NCBI GenBank assembly: GCA_020847395.1 | Contig: JADLCD010000004.1 | Coordinates: forward strand, 1-53,958 | From: Chitinophagaceae bacterium | Lineage (GTDB): Bacteria > Bacteroidota > Bacteroidia > Chitinophagales > Chitinophagaceae | Length of the DNA stretch: 53,958 nucleotides | Reading direction: 5' to 3' | Shown here: one piece after another, positions 45,101 to 53,276 of the stretch | How positions within the stretch are numbered: the stretch's first letter is position 1 | Layout: every line of letters starts with the position of its first letter | The notes under the pieces: generated by a model | What the model was told of the DNA's origin: nothing | Seen by the model: only the letters and a program-made list of their open reading frames with translations | Databases searched by the model: none | Translations under genes and position numbers: made by a program

Positions 45101-45316
45101 CATTGGAGCTGTTACACGGGTTTCAACTTCCTTAGGTGTAGCGCCGGGATAACCGATGAACACATCCATCATCGGCACTTTAATCTGCGGTTCTTCTTCT
45201 CTCGGAATCATCCATACACTATAAATACCAAGCAACAGCCCGGCAACCATTAATAAAATGGTGAGCTTGGAACGAATAAATGCATTGGCTATTTTTCCCG
45301 ATAATCCATTTTCCAT
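42116..45316 (-). CDS. RND efflux pump inner-membrane permease
   Basis: 1066 residues, the usual RND length. TM1 (LTILLMVAGLLLGIYSVWMI) leads into the first periplasmic porter domain. The TM4 proton-relay pair lies in FIVGIVVDDSIIVAENMHRHF (Asp-Asp), and a second porter domain and TM7-12 follow. EISPGPPVRATLVAEIYGPD marks a subgroup of AcrB-like transporters. It exports small hydrophobic compounds or metals by proton antiport; the substrate is unknown. It is encoded after its adaptor gene on the same strand. Confidence 0.93.
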   Translation of the reverse strand: MENGLSGKIANAFIRSKLTILLMVAGLLLGIYSVWMIPREEEPQIKVPMMDVFIGYPGATPKEVETRVTAPMEKIISNIRGVEHVYSTSMNGQAMMIVQFIVGEDIERSQVKLYSELLKNMDKMPAGATMPMLKLRGIDDVPVFTLTLWSEKYSGAQLREIANQVSAELKKIQDVSSINVTGGRSKELQVRLDKEKMAALHVDIASVQQLIQAQNVQMPAGVLRMQDTAFAIQTGNFLSTVEDVENLITGTNGTQPVFLKQFAKVSSDYETPTNYVSFGYGKAEAKEQKAYPSTYPAVTLSFSKKSGADAMALTKLIEHRLQGLEKTIIPSDVQTTITRNNGESASEKVAELLFHLAIAIVAVTVFVMLAMGWRGGMVVFLSVPVTFALTLMAYYFLGYTLNRITLFALVFIVGIVVDDSIIVAENMHRHFRLKKLPFLQAAIFSINEVGNPTILATFTVVAAVLPMAFVSGMMGPYMSPMPIGAAIAMMLSLVVALTLTPYLGYLFLREKEKAGKSAKKAVVLEETAIYRLYKRIIQPMLENRLYRWSFMIGTAVILLATFLLFYTKAVGVKMLPFDNKNEFQVVIDTPEGTTLERTQALTAEIGNYLSQQPMVRNFQTYSGTASPITFSGLVRHYDLRRGDNVADIQVNLTDKKDRSIQSHAITREMRIPIQQIAARYGAVVSLVEISPGPPVRATLVAEIYGPDEQEQIKVAAQIKNLLQQTPDVVDLDWSLEADQPEYRFVVDKEKALRNGVAPAQVAMAANALVSGTSAGILHQQDAYEPLQIKLQVADADKNNLQALNNLPVKGQMGNTVLLGMLGRWERTIVPQSINRKDQKRVVYILADMAGELESPVYAISAVSEKLKQVKLPAGYSINEEYTHAPETEDNYTVKWDGEWQITYEVFRDLGAAFAVVLILIYILIVGWFQNFKVPLIMLAAIPLSLIGILLGHWAMGAYFTATSMIGFIALAGVMVRNSILLIDFIDIRLNEGATLKKAIIEAGAVRTMPILLTAGAVVLGAVIILTDPVFQGLAISLMGGTLTSTFLTLIVVPLLYYKMLKKKYKE

Positions 45317-45380
45317 TAGTGAATAGTATTATGTAATGAATGCCCGATATGATCGAAGCGTTCTTCCGTTTATAAATATT

Positions 45381-46466
45381 TTAGAATTTTACTGTAGCGC
45401 CGTTCCAAAGGCGACTTGTGGCACTGCTGATGTATGCTTCGCCAACGGCGAGACCCGACAGTACTTCCACCTGTGCTCCAGAAGATTTTCCAATACGTAA
45501 CCAGCGAAGTATTGCGGTATTCTTATCGCCGATAGTATAGATGCCGGTAAGATCGCCCTGCTTCACGAGGCTTTCTTCGGGTATCCATACGTTTTGGGAT
45601 ATATTGCTATTTGAATTATCATTCACCGGAATATTGATATGTACATACATGCCGGAGAGTAAATCTTTTTCTGATGCAAGGTTTATTTTAACAAGGTATT
45701 GACCGCCGGTTCCTACAGATGAACGGCTTACCTGGCTGATAGTACCTGTCACCGTTTTACTGCCGGCATCTGTAGTGAGCAATACAGCTATGCCGTTGCG
45801 AATATACTTTATTTGTTCTTCCGTAACGGTAGCAACAGCCTGCAGCGCTCCTGTGCTTTCCAACATTACAACCGGCATCCCCGGACTGGCAAGGTTACCG
45901 GCATCCATCAATTTTTGCGTGATGGTACCGCTGAAAGGTGCGGTTACATTAGCATAAGCCATATTGGCGTTTACTTCATTACGCATTTGCTTTGCAGCCT
46001 GCGCCTGCGACTCGGCAGCTTTATATTGCAGCGCCATGTTTTCTAATTCCTTATCTGTTGCGCTGTTTTGCTGATGCAATATTTTAAAACGCTCATAGTC
46101 TTTTTTTGCATTGGCTAATGCGGCATCCGCAGCAGCTATATTAGCACTCACCTGGCCGCTTTTGGCCTGGATGTCGGCAGATTGTACGGAAAAAAGTAAT
46201 TGTCCGGCACGTACATTATCACCAATCTTTACATTCATCTTTGTAATGTATCCCATCATGCGGGTGCTAACGGCAGCGGAATGTTCCGAAGCCAGTTGCC
46301 CGCTAACAGAAATCATCGCACCATTTGCTGACTGTCCTGCTTTAGCAACTTTAACGGCTATAGCTTCGCTATTGTTATTGATTGCTACTTTGTTATTCTC
46401 CTTGCTTCCGCAGGAAAAAAACATACCGATTGCGGGTATCAGAAAAAATATGTTTTTTAAGTTCAT
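45381..46466 (-). CDS. RND periplasmic adaptor lipoprotein
   Basis: 361 residues. The leader MNLKNIFFLIPAIGMFFSC ends in a lipobox Cys, so it is lipid-anchored. The barrel-sandwich half-motifs (MGYITKMNVKIGDNVRAGQL and VTAPFSGTITQKLMDAGNLA) flank a long coiled coil (residues ~100-165). Beta-barrel and membrane-proximal domains follow. It bridges the permease and the TolC-like protein. 64 bases separate it from the permease gene. Confidence 0.93.
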   Translation of the reverse strand: MNLKNIFFLIPAIGMFFSCGSKENNKVAINNNSEAIAVKVAKAGQSANGAMISVSGQLASEHSAAVSTRMMGYITKMNVKIGDNVRAGQLLFSVQSADIQAKSGQVSANIAAADAALANAKKDYERFKILHQQNSATDKELENMALQYKAAESQAQAAKQMRNEVNANMAYANVTAPFSGTITQKLMDAGNLASPGMPVVMLESTGALQAVATVTEEQIKYIRNGIAVLLTTDAGSKTVTGTISQVSRSSVGTGGQYLVKINLASEKDLLSGMYVHINIPVNDNSNSNISQNVWIPEESLVKQGDLTGIYTIGDKNTAILRWLRIGKSSGAQVEVLSGLAVGEAYISSATSRLWNGATVKF

Positions 46467-46523
46467 ATATCTACCTTTTATTTTTCTCTTTGCTTTATTT
46501 AATATTATGTGTTTGATGCTGTG

Positions 46524-47822
46524 TTATTGCGCTGTAAGAAAACGGATATAGGCTAATGTGCTGTTGTGCATTGTTACCGCCTGATTGTAAAACATTTTTT
46601 GCTGCGCCAGTTGTGTATGCGCCTGTAACACGTCTGTTGTGCCAACCAATCCCTGTTGCAAACGATTTTGCAGAATAGTCAACGCTTCCTGTGCCTGTGT
46701 TACTGCTGCTTTATATTGCCTAAGCTGAAAATCTGCATTGCTGAGCTGCTGATGTGCTTTTGCCAGTGCTTTAGTGTCCTCTTCTTTCTGGTTTTTTAAT
46801 TGCAGCACAATTTGTTTTTGCTCCAGTTTCTGTGTATTCAGTTTGCTGTGTGCTTCATTTCCCTGAAAGATATTCCAGGTTAGTTGCAAACCGGCGAGAT
46901 AGGCATTGCTGCCAAAACCAAATGCATTTTTATCATTAAACTGATACAACGCAAACCCATTTACTTTAGGTATCATTGTTCTCTTAGTGCTTTTCATCAT
47001 ATCATCATAGGCGAGAATGGCTGTTTCCATTGCTTTGTAATCGTTACGGGTATCGGGAATAATTGTAGTTTCGTATGGATTCAGGTCCATTTCTAAACTA
47101 TCAGTTGTATAAAGCGTGCCAATAGGCTTGCCCATTAATACGCTAAGGTTGTCGGAATATTCTGCAATGGCAGAGCCGGCTGTTGCTATTTGAGTTTCGA
47201 TAGCCTTTATCTGCACTTCCACATTCAGTAAATCCGATTTTTGTACATAGCCCTGGTCGTACCTGTCTTTCACCCATTTATATGTAGCCTGAAGCGTTTG
47301 TAATGCATCGTTGGCAACCCTTTGCATTTCGTAAGCCATCTGCAACTGGTTGTAAGCTGTTTCTACTGAAAAGCGTATATAATCCTGTGTACGTTGTTTT
47401 TTAAATCCGGCAATAGCTACCTGTTTTTGCGCAGCTTTACGCATAGCCAGCATATCCGCATTAAAGATCGGTTGCATTAGTGATGCCTTTGCACTGAAAT
47501 CTCCTGTAGCACTTGGGTTGTTCAATAAATTTGGTGCAAAATCGGATTGCGTAATACTTTGTTGCTGTAGTTTGAAACCAAATGCGTTTAAAGGATTATT
47601 GGTAACCATTGCTGTATAATCAACGCTGAGCCTGGGAAGAAATACAGCATCGGTTTGCTTGTATTTAGCCTCGGCAGTGGCTATATCGTTCGTCGCAATT
47701 TGTAACTGGTTATTTTCTGTGAGTGCCTGGTTAACAGCTTCTTTTTTTTGAAGGACAACGGCTTGGCCATTGGCATCAATAAGGGAGAAACTGATAAGGA
47801 TAAATGACAATAGTTGTTTCAT
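46524..47822 (-). CDS. TolC-family outer-membrane efflux protein
   Basis: 432 residues with a signal peptide (LLSFILISFSLIDANGQ). Two repeats of long helices are typical for TolC: EAVNQALTENNQLQIATNDI, and later AQEALTILQNRLQQGLVGTT, followed by DVLQAHTQLAQQKM. The trimer forms the outer-membrane channel of the RND pump. It is the first pump gene; a 262-base gap with a 12-bp palindrome separates it from the Crp/Fnr gene. Confidence 0.92.
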   Translation of the reverse strand: MKQLLSFILISFSLIDANGQAVVLQKKEAVNQALTENNQLQIATNDIATAEAKYKQTDAVFLPRLSVDYTAMVTNNPLNAFGFKLQQQSITQSDFAPNLLNNPSATGDFSAKASLMQPIFNADMLAMRKAAQKQVAIAGFKKQRTQDYIRFSVETAYNQLQMAYEMQRVANDALQTLQATYKWVKDRYDQGYVQKSDLLNVEVQIKAIETQIATAGSAIAEYSDNLSVLMGKPIGTLYTTDSLEMDLNPYETTIIPDTRNDYKAMETAILAYDDMMKSTKRTMIPKVNGFALYQFNDKNAFGFGSNAYLAGLQLTWNIFQGNEAHSKLNTQKLEQKQIVLQLKNQKEEDTKALAKAHQQLSNADFQLRQYKAAVTQAQEALTILQNRLQQGLVGTTDVLQAHTQLAQQKMFYNQAVTMHNSTLAYIRFLTAQ

Positions 47823-48084
47823 CTTTTGTTTTTGTTTGCTTGAGATTTGCTACACATACCGGTTAATCAGCGATTGTACGGAAATGTGGTGCAGGGAAAA
47901 TAAAAATCCCATTAAAGAATTGATGGAAATAATGACCAATGATGTAAGAAAAAGAACCGGCAACGCTCGTTGAACCAGCGATAAAAAGAGAATAAATTAA
48001 TGCCGAATACTCCGCTATATGCATAGATTTCTGAATTGATGCTGCAAATTTGCACCAATTCAAAAACCTGTTCAGTTACATTTG
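47823..48084. promoter_or_regulatory. operator-like region before the efflux operon
   Basis: The gap between the Crp/Fnr regulator and the TolC-like gene contains TGCAAATTTGCA (48043-48054), a perfect 12-bp palindrome, plus TTACATTTGTTACATAAG (48074-48091), which runs into the end of the regulator gene. The palindrome is an operator candidate for the nearby regulator. Chance occurrence cannot be excluded. Confidence 0.35.
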
Positions 48085-48708
48085 TTACATAAGGGTGATT
48101 TTGTTCCTGCCCAACCGAACCTTTCCCATTTCTTCGAACTGTTTCAGCATTCTTGAAACAACTACACGGGCAGTACCCAATTCATTGGCTAATTGTTCGT
48201 GGGTAATATTCAGGATATTGTTTCCAGTAAGTTCCCGTTTTTTATGCAGCAAAGCCAATAAGCGGTCATCAGTCTTTTTAAAAGTAATGGCATTCACAAT
48301 CTCCAACAATTCCTCGAAACGCTTGTGGTATAAACGGAATATATAATCCAGCCATTGCGGGTATTCCTTAATGAACAATGCCACTTTATCCATTGGCAAA
48401 AAAAGGATTTCGGCATCTTCTTCCACTTCGGCTTTAACCTTGCTAGTTTCATTGTGCATACCGCCTAAAAAAGACATGATGCAGCTTTCTCCGGCTTTGA
48501 TATAATACAATAAAATTTCCCTGCCGTCTTCCTCTGTGCGGATAACTTTCAGCGCTCCATTGGTTACAATGGGAATGGAGCGGATGGAAGCGTTTTCATT
48601 CAGGATAATGCTTCCTGCTTCATACGTTTTGTGTATGCCGTATTGATAAAGTTTCTCTATCAGTTCAGGCGAAGACTTAAATTCTGCTATATGTTCAAGT
48701 TGCTCCAT
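48085..48708 (-). CDS. Crp/Fnr-family transcriptional regulator
   Basis: 207 residues. A cyclic-nucleotide-binding-like beta-roll (IILNENASIRSIPIVTNGAL, then GREILLYYIKAGESCIMSFL) is joined by a helix to a winged helix (ITHEQLANELGTARVVVSRML). The N-terminal Cys cluster of FNR is absent, so it is not a classical oxygen sensor. It lies upstream of the RND operon on the same strand and is the probable regulator of it. Confidence 0.9.
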   Translation of the reverse strand: MEQLEHIAEFKSSPELIEKLYQYGIHKTYEAGSIILNENASIRSIPIVTNGALKVIRTEEDGREILLYYIKAGESCIMSFLGGMHNETSKVKAEVEEDAEILFLPMDKVALFIKEYPQWLDYIFRLYHKRFEELLEIVNAITFKKTDDRLLALLHKKRELTGNNILNITHEQLANELGTARVVVSRMLKQFEEMGKVRLGRNKITLM

Positions 48709-48863
48709 TTTCTATTTTGGGTTACTCGTTTTTAAATCACCTGCCGTTTAAAACTGCAAAACAAAAAATGCTAAGTGGTATTGAATGCTGTAGTATGACA
48801 TTCTGTAATGTACTTTAATTTATCAAAATGTGTTGCAGTTGTGTTACTGTATTGCTCAACCAG

Positions 48864-49005
48864 ACATTCCGCAGCACCGTTTATTAATGCATCGGCTTCC
48901 CTAACTCCTGTTGTTGGTACGTCAGCCACATTAGCTGTGCTGCATACGCAATTTATCTGCCGGAGGCACAACAACGGCGATTGTGAACAGCAACAACTAT
49001 GAAAA
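48864..49005 (+). repeat. 142-bp direct repeat, left copy
   Basis: Matches 49983-50124 in the same orientation and with equal length, differing at scattered positions. The best-conserved part reads GCTGCATACGCAATTTATCT, followed by GCCGGAGGCACAA. The last codons and stop of the nucleotidyltransferase gene fall inside it. Confidence 0.85.
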
Positions 49006-49626
49006 TATTTTTTGATCGTTAGTAACAGCATCATTTAATCTGCCTGTAATTTCCTTCCAGGGAATCTCCCGATTGATATAGTCAATCTTCATTGTCATAT
49101 CTATATCATTGTGATAAAGGAGTGCATTGTAAGCCATTTGGCTGGTTACTCCAGGATACTTCTGTACAAAACTCCTTGTTATTTTGTTCAATGGAATGTA
49201 TTCAACCAACGCATATATGTCAACGAAATTCTTTAAACGGGTTCCGTTATACAGAATGGCATTTAATTTCATCGCCCCTATATCTTCCAGCGACAACATT
49301 CGTATCCCTTCTTTTATTTCTATTGGATTTATTATAGGATATTGATGTGCGAGCAAATCAACCTTCACGTCATTTATAAAAGCAAAAATACCATTGGTAA
49401 GAACACGGGTAATGGTAGCGTTATAAGTTTTCGTTAAATGATTGGCCAGGTAAGAAGCATCAAAATCAGTGTCTGTAAAAAGGTCAATATCTAATGATTT
49501 TCTATGACCCAGATTCAGAGAAAGAGCGGTGCCACCAACAAGATTAAACTTAAATAACACCTCATCAGGCATTAATTTTTTTATCAGATCCAGTGTCCCG
49601 GCCTCGACTGTTTTCGTGTATAACAT
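48997..49626 (-). CDS. AbiEii-type nucleotidyltransferase (toxin-like)
   Basis: About 209 residues from MLYTKTVEAGTLDLIKKLMP; the frame extends upstream to 49662. The nucleotidyltransferase core is clear: LVGGTALSLNLGHRKSLDID followed by LFT, with downstream KVDLLAHQYP and LEDIGAMKLNAI, the AbiEii/AbiGii motif set. Such toxins add nucleotides to RNA and are used in abortive infection. The start overlaps the DUF6922 gene by 43 bases, the usual coupled layout. The C-terminal tail is built partly from the flanking repeat, so it may be slightly altered. Confidence 0.87.
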   Translation of the reverse strand: MLYTKTVEAGTLDLIKKLMPDEVLFKFNLVGGTALSLNLGHRKSLDIDLFTDTDFDASYLANHLTKTYNATITRVLTNGIFAFINDVKVDLLAHQYPIINPIEIKEGIRMLSLEDIGAMKLNAILYNGTRLKNFVDIYALVEYIPLNKITRSFVQKYPGVTSQMAYNALLYHNDIDMTMKIDYINREIPWKEITGRLNDAVTNDQKIFS

Positions 49627-49898
49627 AGCAGGTTCTCCTTGGGGATAGAAAAATAGGCGCAAACATTCTCAATAGCATAATCCGGCAGGAATTTTATCTC
49701 GTATTTTAATGCATGAACAACCTGGTCACGCCCATAAAACCGAATCATTTCTTCCCATTCTTCTTTGCTTCCACGTTCCAGGACTCTCGCCATCACCGTA
49801 AGATGACCAGCCTTCCAATCAATCTGTTCATACCTAAAGTCCCAAAAAAGACGTTTCGGTAACTGAGGCTTATCCTGTATTTGAATGTCTCTTCCCAT
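49584..49898 (-). CDS. DUF6922-like antitoxin partner
   Basis: 104 residues: LPKRLFWDFRYEQIDWKAGH, then VMARVLERGSKEEWEEMIRF and YGRDQVVHALKYEIKFLPDY, the DUF6922 pattern found with AbiEii-type proteins in Bacteroidota. It is transcribed first and overlaps the nucleotidyltransferase gene. An antitoxin role is inferred from size and layout. Confidence 0.78.
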   Translation of the reverse strand: MGRDIQIQDKPQLPKRLFWDFRYEQIDWKAGHLTVMARVLERGSKEEWEEMIRFYGRDQVVHALKYEIKFLPDYAIENVCAYFSIPKENLLCYTRKQSRPGHWI

Positions 49899-49934
49899 AT
49901 TTTAAAGTTACAAAAATTTTTTTCGCTTCCTGCC

Positions 49935-49981
49935 ATTGTTGGGGTGTTATGCGTGGCTTACGGTGTTCAGGCATCAGCAAT
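49935..49981 (+). repeat. short dispersed repeat B, copy 3
   Basis: GGGGTGTTATGCGTGGCTTA, followed by CGGTGTTC, matches the copies at 25808 and 30148. It abuts the right-hand 142-bp repeat directly. Confidence 0.6.
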
Positions 49982-49982
49982 A

Positions 49983-50124
49983 ACATTCCATAGCATCGTC
50001 TATTAATACACCGGCTTCCCTAACTCCTGTTGTTGATACGCCACCCGCATTAACTGTGCTGCATACGCAATTTATCTGCCGGAGGCACAATAACGGCGAT
50101 TGTGAACAGCAACAACTGTGAAAA
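49983..50124 (+). repeat. 142-bp direct repeat, right copy
   Basis: Second copy of the repeat at 48864-49005, same orientation. Together they bracket the nucleotidyltransferase/DUF6922 pair exactly. Confidence 0.85.
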
Positions 50125-50134
50125 ATCTATGTCT

Positions 50135-50173
50135 AATACAGCCATTATCATCTGATGAAAACAAGGCTGTATT
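50135..50173 (+). terminator. possible hairpin upstream of the AraC gene
   Basis: AATACAGCC (50135-50143) pairs with GGCTGTATT (50165-50173), a 9-bp stem with a 21-base loop followed by TTATTG. Its role is uncertain because no plus-strand gene ends nearby. Confidence 0.35.
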
Positions 50174-50313
50174 TTATTGTAGAATTGTATATGTTTATAC
50201 AACATTCTTAATGCTGTGCTTTACCTTATTAACCCAAAAAATCAGTTAATCATTACTTTTTTGCAGGCTTAAATAGCTGCTAGAATTTGAAAAATTAAAA
50301 TGTATAGTTTGAA

Positions 50314-51189
50314 ATGAAAACAACTGAATTTACATATAATACCGTTAAAGCATTAATAAAACCGGAGTTTATTAATACTGCTGCATTTCAAAATAAACCC
50401 TCACAAGTTTATCCTTTAGAAATAATACAGCCCTATTTAAATATCCCACTTGCGCTAAGCAAATCAAATTACAATCTCTTACTTCTTTTAGAAGATGGTA
50501 GTCTAAACTTACAAATCAATACGGAAAAATACCATGTAGAAAAAAACAGTTTGATTTTTATTTCGATAGGAACAATTTACGCTTTCCGGGAAATCGGTGA
50601 ACAGGCAAAAGGATATTTAATGCTGATAGAAAGCAAAACGATAACCGCAATTTTAAGCAATAAAACTATTTTACATTTATCTTTAATTCATCCAATTACG
50701 AGGCTATCAGGAAATACATCATTATGGTTTGATAATATTTGTAAGCTTATTTATGATGAATTAAACAGAACAACTTCAAATAGAAATATTGGACAAAGCC
50801 TCGTGCGGGCATTAATTTATAAATTGCTGGAAACAGCCAATATTCAACAAAACCTGCCAAGAGAACAGGAAATTGCCCTGCAATTTAATTTCTTAATAAA
50901 TGAGCATTATTTGGAGCAACACAGTACCGGATTTTATGCCGAAAAACTTTCTATTTCTCCTAATTATTTGAATCGCTGTGTTCAGGCTGTGTTTAAGAAA
51001 AGTGCAAGAAATTTCATTATTGAATCCCGAATTTTGCACGCCCAACTCATGATGCTCGATTCTACGAAAGACATTGCAGAAATAGCTTACGATTTAAATT
51101 TTGAAGACCCCTCTTATTTTTCCCGAATTTTTAAAAAAATAACCGGACGTACGCCTTCGGAATACAAAGCTCAAAACATGCACGCTTAG
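50314..51189 (+). CDS. AraC-family transcriptional regulator
   Basis: 291 residues. An N-terminal cupin-like sensing half (NKPSQVYPLEIIQPYLNIPL) precedes two AraC helix-turn-helix units: FYAEKLSISPNYLNRCVQAV, and DIAEIAYDLNFEDPSYFSRI followed by FKKITGRTPSEY. It should respond to a small ligand and activate nearby genes; the following outer-membrane-like and MFS genes are the likely targets. Confidence 0.92.
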   Translation: MKTTEFTYNTVKALIKPEFINTAAFQNKPSQVYPLEIIQPYLNIPLALSKSNYNLLLLLEDGSLNLQINTEKYHVEKNSLIFISIGTIYAFREIGEQAKGYLMLIESKTITAILSNKTILHLSLIHPITRLSGNTSLWFDNICKLIYDELNRTTSNRNIGQSLVRALIYKLLETANIQQNLPREQEIALQFNFLINEHYLEQHSTGFYAEKLSISPNYLNRCVQAVFKKSARNFIIESRILHAQLMMLDSTKDIAEIAYDLNFEDPSYFSRIFKKITGRTPSEYKAQNMHA

Positions 51190-51236
51190 TCCTACTTATC
51201 GCACTTGTAGTCCTTTTTAATTTTTGGTTGGATTTC

Positions 51237-51244
51237 TACTTTTG
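51237..51244 (+). promoter_or_regulatory. -7 box (TACTTTTG) of the barrel/MFS transcript
   Basis: TACTTTTG fits TAnnTTTG exactly and lies 20 bases before the chosen start (51265). It touches the upstream in-frame start at 51244, which argues against that start. Confidence 0.5.
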
Positions 51245-51264
51245 TGGTCTTAAAAATAATAGAC

Positions 51265-51933
51265 ATGTCAACAGTAAAATTCTGTATACTATTAATGCTC
51301 GCATTCTTTTTTAGCAATGTGATATATGCACAAAAATTGCCGACTGCAGCAGCTCCAAATCCGCCTGTAAATCTTGAAACGGTACTTGGAAACGAGGGTA
51401 TGGCCTATCAATTGATGATTAACAAAAAACTAAAAAGCATTCCCAAACTTGGCTTTTTTAGTATTACCAGTGTGTTGGGCGCCTGGAAAAAAGGACCTTA
51501 TGACGGCATTATGTCTCAAGGATTAGTTACCTACCGTTTATTCAAAGGATTTGATGTTGTTTCGGGATTTCATTATACCGACGTTACGGGTTTGCGTCCT
51601 ACTGCCGGTATCATTTATTCCTATGGGAGTCCCGGTTTTTTGGTTGTTGCCAACCCGAGAATTGACCTTCATAAAGACGCAATTCAGGAAACCATGATCA
51701 TGACTGAATATAAACCTAAACTCAATGAAAAATGGAGACTCTATAGTCGTTTGCAAGGTTTGTATGGTTTCTCTGTTGCATCAAAAGACCATGCACGTAG
51801 TTATATTTTAGGCAGGCTGGGCGTTAATTACAAAGAATTTAATTTCGGACTTGCCGCCAATTTTGATTGGTTCGGTCCTTTTAAAGGCAACCAAAACAAT
51901 TATGGTGTATTTGTGAGTGCTGCTCTTTTCTAA
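51265..51933 (+). CDS. putative outer-membrane protein of unknown function
   Basis: About 222 residues from MSTVKFCILLMLAFFFSNVI, a signal peptide ending near YAQ. Repeated beta strands follow (GLVTYRLFKGFDVVSGFHYT and others) and a terminal aromatic residue (VFVSAALF), suggesting a small outer-membrane barrel. Family not recognised. It lies between the AraC regulator and the MFS transporter on the same strand, 23 bases before the latter. Confidence 0.65.
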   Translation: MSTVKFCILLMLAFFFSNVIYAQKLPTAAAPNPPVNLETVLGNEGMAYQLMINKKLKSIPKLGFFSITSVLGAWKKGPYDGIMSQGLVTYRLFKGFDVVSGFHYTDVTGLRPTAGIIYSYGSPGFLVVANPRIDLHKDAIQETMIMTEYKPKLNEKWRLYSRLQGLYGFSVASKDHARSYILGRLGVNYKEFNFGLAANFDWFGPFKGNQNNYGVFVSAALF

Positions 51934-51956
51934 TCTTTTTTTTGCTTTCTTTTTAA

Positions 51957-53168
51957 ATGAAACGGAAACAAACTTTCAGTAAATACCAAAAATTTTTAAT
52001 CGCCATTTTAACCGTTGTTCAATTTACGGTAGTATTAGATTTTGCCGTGTTAGTACCCTTAGGAACTTACTTAATGGATGATTTAAAAATCAATGCAGGT
52101 TCTTTTGGTGTTTTGGTATCTTCTTATGCTATTGCCGCCGGAGTTTCAGGTTTTGCAATGGCCGGTTTTTCCGACCGCTTCGACCGCCGAAAGATATTGC
52201 TTTGGGTATATTTTGGATTTATCATTGGCACTGTGTTATGCGCCATTGCGTGGAATTACGAATCGCTTTTGCTTGCACGTAGTTTCGCCGGAATTTTTGG
52301 TGGTGTTATGTCGGGTATTTCATTTGCTGTTATTACGGACGTTTTTAAATTTGAAGTTCGCGGCAGGGTAATGGGCTTTATACAAATGGCTTTTGCCGGA
52401 AGTCAGATATTAGGCATTCCATTAGGCCTTTACTTTGCAGAACTATCGTCCTGGCATATTTCATTTTATTTTATTGCGGCAATCAGTATAATAAACTTTG
52501 TACTGCTGTATAAATATATGCAACCGCTTACTGTTCATTTAGAAAACCGGAAACATATTAATTTTATAGCGACCAGTTTAAAAATATTTAAAAACAAAAA
52601 TTATCTTTTGGCTTTTTCAGCCACTTTTTTCTTAGCAACGGGAGGTTATATGCTGATGCCTTATTCCTCTCCTTTTCTGGTACACAATGTAGGCATAGCC
52701 GAATCAGATCTTATGCTAATATTTTTTATGGCAGGATTGGGAACCTTAGTGTTCTCGCCTGTTTTCGGTCGATTAAGCGACAGCATTGGAAAGTTCAAAT
52801 TGTTTGTGATAGGCAGTTTGCTTGCCATTCCCTTTATTTTAATTTATACCTCTTTGGACAAAAGCTCCTTGCAGTATGTCTTGTTTATTTTTACAGCCAT
52901 GACGGTGGTAATATCCTCCCGGATGATTACATCGTCAGCCATTCTTACAGCCATTCCATCGCTGCAAGAACGAGGTGCTTTTATGAATATCAATTCAAGT
53001 GTTCAGCAATTATCAGGCGGAATGGCGGCATTAATCAGTGCCGGTTTATTGCATGAAAACACAGATAAAAGTTTTTCTAATTTTCATATTTTAGGGTATG
53101 TAACGGTTGTTTCATTATTGCTTTGTGTTGTCTTATTTTACTTTATTCAACGAAGTTTAAACCGATAA
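51957..53168 (+). CDS. MFS transporter, DHA1-like
   Basis: 403 residues with twelve predicted helices. The loop 2-3 motif GFSDRFDRRKIL (motif A) and the second-half counterpart GRLSDSIGKFKLF identify the major facilitator superfamily; the layout resembles AraJ-type drug or sugar exporters. Substrate unknown. It is probably expressed with the small barrel protein and controlled by the AraC regulator. Confidence 0.9.
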   Translation: MKRKQTFSKYQKFLIAILTVVQFTVVLDFAVLVPLGTYLMDDLKINAGSFGVLVSSYAIAAGVSGFAMAGFSDRFDRRKILLWVYFGFIIGTVLCAIAWNYESLLLARSFAGIFGGVMSGISFAVITDVFKFEVRGRVMGFIQMAFAGSQILGIPLGLYFAELSSWHISFYFIAAISIINFVLLYKYMQPLTVHLENRKHINFIATSLKIFKNKNYLLAFSATFFLATGGYMLMPYSSPFLVHNVGIAESDLMLIFFMAGLGTLVFSPVFGRLSDSIGKFKLFVIGSLLAIPFILIYTSLDKSSLQYVLFIFTAMTVVISSRMITSSAILTAIPSLQERGAFMNINSSVQQLSGGMAALISAGLLHENTDKSFSNFHILGYVTVVSLLLCVVLFYFIQRSLNR

Positions 53169-53276
53169 GATTGGTGGCGCATCCGCTCAGTCCTGTAATA
53201 AAAACAAAGGCCATTGCGAACAAGAATGAAAATCTCATAAAAAAGCGTTCGTTTAAATTGATTTAAAAAATTCGAT

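Noticed and set aside
42174-45253. Several plus-strand frames opposite the RND permease
   Set aside because: All lie antisense to a well-supported long gene and show no family motifs.
48085-48708. Crp/Fnr protein as a true oxygen-sensing FNR
   Set aside because: The N-terminal Cys cluster needed for the iron-sulfur sensor is missing.
48771-49034. Minus-strand frame of 87 codons
   Set aside because: It lies across the left 142-bp repeat and has no coding features.
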